DNA from: Planoprotostelium fungivorum
Taxonomy: Eukaryota > Evosea > Variosea > Cavosteliida > Cavosteliaceae
DNA: 64,000 bases
Assembly (NCBI GenBank): GCA_003024175.1
Contig: MDYQ01000049.1
Coordinates: forward strand, 62,001 to 126,000
Reading direction: 5' to 3'
Shown: positions 56,293-64,000 of the stretch, piece by piece
Layout: the number at the start of each line of letters is the position of its first letter
Numbering within the stretch: position 1 is the stretch's first letter
Translations under genes and position numbers: made by a program
Notes under the pieces: model-generated
The model's input: the letters and a program-made list of their open reading frames with translations, nothing else
Told to the model about the DNA's origin: nothing
The model's database searches: none

Positions 56293-59200
56293 ATGAAGGT
56301 CGCAGAGATCATCATCTGTTCCATCTCTATACTCGCTTTGTGTTCGATCACTTCCGCGCAGTTTGAAGCCGAGTCTGTTGTCGTCAGGTCTCTGTACGAC
56401 TCTTTGGATGGTGAGTCTTGAAGGAGAGAGAGAAGATGAGACGAAGACAGGTGATCACTGGGTGGACAACACAAACTGGAAGAATGCAACAGCCAGCTAC
56501 TGCAGGTGAGAATGTTACATGCAGAAGGTGCACCGTTTGAGCTGAACTTCACGATAGCTATTACGGAATATCCTGTGATGCGGATGGTCACGTGAATCGA
56601 ATAGTCTTATCTTGTGAGTGATTTCATTTCGGAGATCCTCCTCTGAAAGAAACAGACAACAATCTGGTTGGTCCCCTTCCTAATCTCTCTGGACTCTCTC
56701 GTGAGTCACATCGTTCCGAATCAGAACCCATTCCCAGCTCATTCTCTTTCAGATCTGGTTCACCTCGATCTCAGCGGAGCTATATATTATCACCAGAATT
56801 TCATCAATGGTCCATTTCCTGATTGGATCACCTCGACACAACTCAACTACATTGACTTTGAAGATCATCAATTCTCTGGCACGCTTCCAGATGATCTCGG
56901 AAACTTGGTCAACCTCACTTGGTTCGACATCGGCGTGAATAGCCTTGCCGGTGCTCTGTATGGACCAGTGCCGGTGAATCATCACGAGACGAGAAGATGT
57001 CTAACGAAGATGATTAGAGCTCTTGGATGAAATTGACCAAGATGCAATTTTTCGGTCTGTGGGGCAATGGCTTCGATCACATCAACTTGACAGGATTGAG
57101 TGAGATACAAAAGCTTATTCAACCGCTGATGCATCGCAGATGACATGATCGATCTGTTCTATTTCGATATCGGCAGCTGTGCATTTCAAGGCAATTTCAC
57201 CGATATGGTTGGTGCCGAAATCAGGCTTCCAAAAGTGAGTCGTGTGTCACATCATTACGGTCTCATATCGTCACAGTTGACCACCTTCATTGTCGGGAGT
57301 AATGGTTTCTATGGCCCTCTACCGAACTTGAGATACTGCGAGAGTGAGTCGATTCATCTCATCATGTCGATGTCATTCGCACATCAACTCATCGTGGCTC
57401 GTTGTAGATCTATTGTATTATTTCGCCTACACCAATTCGTTCGACGGTCATTTTCCAGAGTGGGTCACGTCATCACCGAACATCATCAGGATCAGCATCG
57501 ATGCCAATCTTCTCACGGGTCCGATTCCCGCTTCCATCAGCCAGATGAAAAAGTTGGACCAGCTCACCCTCTCTGTCAACAATTTCAACGGAGAGTTACC
57601 GGTGAATATGACTCTGTTCTCATCATCCATGATCTCATTGCCATCATGTTCATCTTTCTCATCAGACATCAGGATGTGTGGGACCAAATGCCGCTTCTGA
57701 ATCGACTCCTCCTCTTCTCAAACAAGTGAGAAGAATATGCGGTGTCCATTTCATCTCATCGTGGCAGCTTCACCGGGCAGATACCTCCCTCTATGTATCG
57801 ATCGGTCAATCTACAATACCTGCAGCTGTCCATCAATCAGTTGACCGGCAGCATTTCACCCGAGATAAAGAACCTGAAGAAGCTCCAAGTGAGAATCGTG
57901 GCTCGTTGTAGATCCTCGCTAAAATTCAAAGTTTTTCAACGTCAACAGTAATCTGTTGAACGGTAACCTACCGGACGAACTCTACAATTGCACGAACCTC
58001 ATTCAACTCCAATTGGATACGAATCAGTTCACAGGAGACATATCGGACGGCCTATCTCAACTGACGCGTCTACAATCACTCACCCTCGGTCACAACAGGT
58101 GAAACGTTTGAAACATTCGAATGTAATGATGATGCAGCTTCACCGGAAATATTCCAGATGCATTTCGATCGATGAATAATCTACAACTGATCGACGTCTC
58201 GTTCAACAAATTCTCCGGTCCTTTTCCTTCTTCTCTCTCGAACGTAACGAGCCTCATTTACGTCAAGGCCAACGATAATGAGGTCGGTCATCTTGTAGAC
58301 GAGACAGACGCTGAATAGAGGTCAGCTGTCAGGGCCGATGCCGTCTCTGTCTTCCAGCGTACTTCGACTGCAGATCCAACGGAACCGTTTGAACGGTACT
58401 GTCTTCTGGATGTCAGGCTTGTTGAACCTCCAGCTGATCGACATCTCTTACAACGAATTCTCTGGACCGTGTAGCTCTCTCAACGGATTGTGAGTCTCGT
58501 CGCATTCGAACCTGAGACTGATCGCATGTAGTAATTACATGACCTACTGTGAGAGAGAAATCATCGCATCACGATGAATGACATCGATCATCTCATCGAT
58601 GTAAAATCACGATGGATTGATCATCACAGGTGATTGGTCCAACAATCGATTGACCGGTAAGATTCCCACGGTAAATGAAGCGTAGACATATCGTCGATGA
58701 GATGACACAAACAGGGTTACACGGAGAAGATGCCGCTCTATCATCTGGATCTCAGCTCGAACCAACTGGTCGGTGCGATGGAATACACGATCGCCAGGTG
58801 CTATTTATAGACAATATATGTCTGGATATGTATCGATAGAACACGTGCGATGGCGTCAATTGACGTGTATCAGGCTCGGCTCGTTGAGTTATCTCAATCT
58901 GAGTCGAAACGAATTGTTCGGATCAGTAGAGCCCAGATTGGCACAGATGAGTACACTGCAGTACATCGGTACGCCATCGACGATTTCTCTCGTGTGACAT
59001 CAAGACAGATCTATCTCACAATCAGATGAATGGCATCATACCATCAGGTGACGTCACGTCTATTTCATCGTCATTGTCGACCGATAGATGGAAGATTCAA
59101 TCTACACCGAATTCATTTTGAATCTACGTCAGGTGCAATTGGTCTGCCCCAATTGATCGAACTCCGCCTGGTGAAATAGATTCTATCTCATTCTATTTTA

Positions 59201-62200
59201 TTCTATTTTATTTCACTGACCATACAAGGATAACAATCGATTGACTGGAAACATCCCTTCCTCCGTCAGAAGAGCCAGGTGAAGTTCCATCTACAACTCG
59301 CCACGGCAGCTGAATCGTTCAGTTCTCTCACGACTCTGTCTCTCGGTAACAATCTATTGAGCGGTGGACTACAGGACGTCTTCTCTTCTCCCAATTTGAT
59401 CTCGCTCAACGTATCGGGTAATCTTCTCGACGGAGAGATACCGGATGTGACTGGCACCACTCTGCAATCACTCGATCTGGTGAGTTCGAGAGGAAGACTT
59501 TGGATGTCGATTTAACGCGACTCAAGTCTCACAATCGATTGGAAGGTATTCTACCAGGAGGATTCGGTGATTCAAATCGTCGATTCGAAGACGTCTCACA
59601 TCGACATCAGCGAAACAGATGAACCTGAGAGTCTTGTCTCTATCGCACAATCGATTGACGGGCGACGTACCTTATCCACTCAAATCAGATCCACAGACGA
59701 TCGATCTATCGGCCAATCGATTGAGTGGACCGCTTAATTTCTTAGACACACTCTCATCACTGTCTCATCTCAATCTCAGCGGTGAATCGTTCGAATTCGA
59801 CTCGAAGCTGAAGAGAATTCAGGAAACACTTTCAGTGGACCGATCAAGACGTTGAACGGGATGAAAGGGTTGTCCACCGTTGATATCAGTCGAAATAGCA
59901 TCACATCACTTCCTTCTCTATCAGGTGAGAAACGAGACGATTCATCTCATCACGAGTCATCGATTGATCTTGATATAGGTTTATTCAATTTGGAATATTT
60001 CAATGCCAGGTAATCCATCTGACTTCATCTCTGTGTCTTATCCTCTCCAGTTACAACTCCATCAACGGATCTGTGCCCGATCTGACCGACTGTTATTCTC
60101 TCTCCACTATCGATCTATCGCACAACCTTCTCATCGATGCCATGTTGATGAAAGACGTGCCTTCTCTCTCACAATGCGATCTCACGCATCAGACCTTCGT
60201 CTGCCCTCTCACGTCACAAGCTTCTCAGCTGTGCGGTGCCGTCTGTCACATCGATAATTATCAATCGGCCAATTTAACGATGAGAATCGCAGGTGATGTA
60301 GATATCCGTCACATGCATCTCGATTCACATCGAGCAGGAGATGTATCGACATTTGATTCGAACGGTTTCGTCACATCCATCGCCAGTCTGTCCACCATCA
60401 GTAGAGATCGAGTGAACATCTTGAGAACTCGATCGGTCAGCGTCATCGTCGAGGTCGATATATCCCCTCCCTCTGATGAACCATCGATTCTTCCTCATCC
60501 ATCGTGACGCTCGATAGAAGGATCGAACGAAGGGTCTTCGTCGAGGATAATCGATTATCTCAATCAGAACGGTGCATCAGCTTACAGCTCGAAGAACATC
60601 ACACTCTTGAGTGTCTCCACATCGATCACGCCGGACTCTCCATCATCATCTAATGGTCTCTCCGGTGGTAAGCTCGATTCATCTCTTCATCATCATCTCA
60701 TACAAATGAAACAGGAGCGATCGCAGGAATAGTCATCGGTGTTCTCGTCATCGTCATCGTGGTGTTGATCGTTCTATTGAAGAGGAAGAAGCCCGTTTAC
60801 AAGACAAACTTTGAATTGGTGGACTTCACCCGAATCGATAATAATTCGACGGCCAAGAGTGTCGTGAGTCGATCTGTACTTTCTTTCGAATCAAATAAGA
60901 CAATATTTGTATCAGACGTTGATGGAAATCAGATTCCGTTCAGCGAGCTAGAAGATCAAGTGATGATTGGATTTGGCGCCTACGGTGTTGTCTATAAGGC
61001 CAAATGGAGGAGTAACACTGTCGCTGTCAAGTAGGTGACTGATACGAAGAGAATCACATCCGGTGAAGACATCGTGACACGTACAGGTACGTAACGAACA
61101 TATCAATACGGATCAGATGCAGAGTTTCCTGGTAAATTTCACTACGAATTCTCGTGATACTGACGCAAGATAGGGCGAAGCTTCTCTAGTTCAGAGAATG
61201 AGACCCCATCCAGTGAGTCCATATCGATGAGATGAAACATGATCTGTATATCATCTCTTCATCTACAATGGACTCGAACTCATTCATTTAGAATGTGGTA
61301 CTCTTCATGGGTTATACGGTCCCTCCAGATCCATTGTCCATCATCACGTGAGTCGTTCGGGATGGCAGGAGCGGGAGAGGAAACGCGCGAAAGCGAATTC
61401 TGCGAGGGTGGATGTCTCCTGGACTATCTGGCCGAACACGGAAGTGAAGTGACAGACGAGAGGAGAGATAACATCATTCTGCCTATTGCCAAAGGAGTCT
61501 TACATCTGCACCAAGAGAAGATGATCGACCTTCATCACGTATCATCATCATCCATCACATTGTACATCATCGCATGTCATCCATCACATCACATCACATC
61601 ACGAAATCTTGTATCATCACGTGATGCTGATGTCCGTAGATCATCCATCGTGATCTCGCTGCCAGAAACATTCTCCTCTCGTGAGACCACGTCCTCTCTT
61701 CTCATCTGACCCCACCGTCAGAAGACATCTAGAAGCCAAAGTCAGCGATTTCGGCATGTCCAGACAGGTACAACAGAAAGACAGCGCATCTACAACCTCC
61801 AGCACGATCGGACCGATCAGATGGATGACACCGGAAGCCATCACGAACAGAGTACAGTGTAAAATCGGACGGTGAGATTTGACTGCGAGTAGTACGGTGA
61901 CGTCCATAGCTTTCTCTTTCGGTGTAGTCATCTGGGAGATACTGACCGGACAGGAACCTTACAGCGATATACCACTCGTAGAAGTAGCCATACGAGTCAT
62001 CAACGGCACGAGGTGGACTCAGCATCATATGATCACATCATCACATCGTCACATCATCACATCATCATCTCAACATGATATTCATCATCGGCTGAACGTC
62101 GAAATAACAGCCTGGACATACCTGAAGATGCGAATCCCATGTTACGAGCCATCATGAAAGGTGGAGATAGGGCATCATCTGACATCACCGTTGAACACCA

Positions 62201-62440
62201 CCAGGAGTGGATGCCACAGCCCGAAGACAGACCAGATTCGTTCAGATCTGTAATTGGCTTTCCGAAGACGATGCAGTGAGAGTGGAAGACAAGCTGGCAA
62301 GATCGAGGGTGGTGAAGGATGAAGACAGATACGAGCCCGTGAACGTGAAACATCTCGAGACGAATTACACAACGACGGCTCAATCAGAGGTAGCAGAGTT
62401 ACATTTGTCACCAGTCGACGAGGGAGAGACATCGAAATAG
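56293..62440 (+). pseudogene. LRR receptor-like TKL kinase D with disrupted kinase domain
   Basis: The ATG at 56293 gives a signal peptide (MKVAEIIICSISILALCSIT). Many LRR exons follow (LNYIDFEDHQFSGTLPDDLG, LQLSINQLTGSISPEIKNLK, LNVSGNLLDGEIPDVTG). The helix GIVIGVLVIVIVVLIVLL and the juxtamembrane region are open. The kinase begins well (MIGFGAYGVVYKAKWRSNTV, AVK), but the AVK-VRNEHINTDQMQSF junction is one base out of phase. Seven extra residues precede IIHRD. NR-YSVKSDAFSFGVVIWEIL is shifted by one base, and the CW-RP motif is scrambled into VDATARRQTRF. HRDLAARN and SDFGMSRQ remain. It is a recently decaying receptor, or the region is poorly assembled. It is more distant from A-C than they are from each other. 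Confidence 0.68.
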
Positions 62441-62854
62441 ATCCTCTTTCTTTTCCTCCCTACTCTTCGTCTCTCTTGCTTTATTTCTCTCTCACGATCG
62501 TGATCGGTTGTCTCGTCCTGAATGAGTCGCACCGTCACATCACCAAGACAGTTGCATCACTCTCTCAAGCGATATCACGGTTCAAAAGAACGATCAGCAC
62601 CAGTGTTAAGATACACCCTAAACCCTAAGACCAAATGCGGTGAAGACAAACATTCCTGTCATTTTACATCCCGGGAATTCAAGGTCCATTCCAAGCTCAG
62701 TCCAAATCCCAGTCCAATTGCCAGGATCCAGTCCGATTTAGGGTTTTAGCAAGGTTATGAATCTTTTGAGTCGTTTTTTCTACCCGCGAGTTTGACAATC
62801 TTTGAAGGGCATCACGCCAAACTCTTTTGTGTACTCTATTTTCTTCGCTCAACC
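62441..62854. other. Intergenic region with telomere-like CCCTAAA motifs
   Basis: This interval of 414 bp lies between kinase D and the P450. It contains ACACCCTAAACCCTAAGACC (62609-62628) and, inverted, GATTTAGGGTTTTAG at about 62736. Between them lie several degenerate CAGTCCAA-like repeats. No gene was found. Confidence 0.5.
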
Positions 62855-64000
62855 ATGGATGTGGCCATCCTCGACCCTTACATACCTGCTGAGACCTACC
62901 TGAGGGTCATTCGAAGCGAGGACGTGTGAGAGGATAAGCGATGGACGAATTCGCTGAGACATTTCAGACCCAATGTGATCGTAAGAGAACCACCTGAGAC
63001 GGAGGGGTGTTTACATCGTAGTCGAGATTCGACACGTCGTGATTCGATTGACGTCAGAACAAAATCACGCCCAGGGGCGCATGTTACGCTTAAGAACCCA
63101 CCAGGTATGTAATAGAGAGAAATCCGAGTAGTACATTGAAGAGACGTCAGGACCACCATATACCCTCTTTGTGGACAATTTACCCGATCTGATGCCTGAT
63201 TTCTGGGTGGCCGCCAGACGATTACAGAAGCAATATGGACCACTCGTGCGACTCAAGTTTTTAGGGAAGAAGGTGTATCTTCTATCCGATCCCGAGCTGA
63301 TAGCCATCTTGTTGAAAGAGCGCGACAAGTGTCTTCCAAAACAAGAGTTGGCGTCAGAGGGCATCTTTCTGGTATGTATCGTCTCCATCATCAACTGAGA
63401 GATTCCACCATCGAATGAAATCGTCAGGCCGATGGAGACACTTGGACTTTTCCCAGAAGAATTCTGCAATCCATCTTTACTGGAAAGGCCGTGGCGACAT
63501 TCGTCCCCATGTTTCACCGATTGGGTCTTGAGTTCATCGAAGAGATCGAGAAGGAGTACAACGAGAACCACGTGGTCAAGCTCATCCGGTGTGCTATCCT
63601 TTTTACGATCACCGTCTCGTCTGCATCGATATCTGATGGATGATGCAGATTATCGGAGAGGTGCATGCTGGAAGCAATCTGTGAGGTCTGTCTGGGTTTA
63701 CTCAAAGGACACCAGAGACTCAAGCATGACTTCAACGAGACCTTCGAGTGGCTGTCCGATGAAGGCATCAAACGACAGACGAGACTCTCTCTCCTCAACA
63801 AACTCCCAATGGCCAGAAACATCAAGTTCTTCAAGATGCTGGAGAACATGGATCGCATCTTGGATGAGATCATGAGTCGTCCTCTGACGGACGATCGTAA
63901 CGATCTCCTGGCTCTCATGGCCAGAGCTACCGACCCCGAAACCGGCAGGAAGTTGACCGATCGCGAAGTCAAAGATCAGATCATCACCATCCTCGTGGCA
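62855..64000 (+). CDS. Cytochrome P450, CYP102-like (5' part; truncated by window end)
   Basis: Exons join MDVAILDPYIPAETYLRVIR, then PNVIVREPPETEGCLHRSRD, then LKNPPGPPYTLFVDNLPDLM, LQKQYGPLVRLKFLGKKVYL and ASEGIFLADGDTWTFPRRIL (C-helix WxxxRR), then LLALMARATDPETGRKLTDR and DQIITILVA at the start of the I-helix, where the window ends. The DPETG-LTDREVKDQIITILVAG pattern is that of CYP102 (P450 BM3) and related self-sufficient or soluble P450s. No N-terminal membrane anchor is visible in this start. The haem-binding Cys and any fused reductase lie beyond the window. Confidence 0.82.

Noticed and set aside
1-64000. Transposons, LTR elements or viral genes
   Set aside because: No transposase, reverse transcriptase, integrase, capsid or long terminal repeats were seen; the long similar segments are all host LRR-kinase, RING/TRAF, CHK or glycoprotein duplications.

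Overview
The window is nuclear DNA of a gene-dense, intron-rich eukaryote. Nearly every gene is split by short GT-AG introns (mostly 35-90 bp, donors GTGAGT/GTGAGA/GTGAAC, acceptors often TTGTAG or ACAG), with small exons and about 50% GC. LRR-transmembrane-TKL receptor kinases, an SH2 domain, TRAF/RING proteins, a TOM1/THH1-like 7TM protein, a CHK-type small-molecule kinase and a CYP102-like P450 suggest an amoebozoan, perhaps a protosteliid. That assignment is inference from gene content, not a search result. I see no bacterial operon logic, rRNA, tRNA, CRISPR or convincing transposon.

Left part (1-25 kb), mostly single-copy housekeeping genes: a truncated 3' exon; a secreted Cys-rich protein (-); cohesin RAD21 (+) behind a paired E2F-like element; a small unknown gene (-); an ABHD1/2/3-type alpha/beta hydrolase (+); a large type I membrane glycoprotein (-); a GGPP-type polyprenyl synthase (+); a TMEM53/DUF829 protein (+); a frame-broken SH2 relic (-); a CxxC mini-protein (+); an SH3-coiled-coil protein (+); a RING/TRAF gene and its decayed tandem copy (-); the Pol III factor BRF1 (-); and a UPF0227-like esterase (+).

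Middle part (25-46 kb): a receptor-kinase neighbourhood. An unrecognised gene (-) abuts a 5'-truncated LRR kinase copy (A, +). It is followed by an apparently complete LRR-RLK (B, +), MMACHC (-), pyroglutamyl peptidase (-), and a second complete LRR-RLK in inverted orientation (C, -). Degraded pieces of the same kinase family lie between them.

Right part (46-64 kb): RAD51 (+), a CAMK-like kinase (+), a 7TM TOM1-like gene that appears to splice into a CHK kinase (+), a paralogue of the type I glycoprotein (-), a fourth LRR-RLK (D, +) whose kinase domain is frame-disrupted, and the 5' part of a P450 (+).

The strongest themes are expansion and decay of LRR receptor kinases, a two-member family of large glycoproteins with LAMP-like YxxPhi tails, and a possible 7TM-CHK fusion. 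Exon maps were made by hand from splice consensus and reading frame. Where exact exon limits are given, the frames were checked across each junction.
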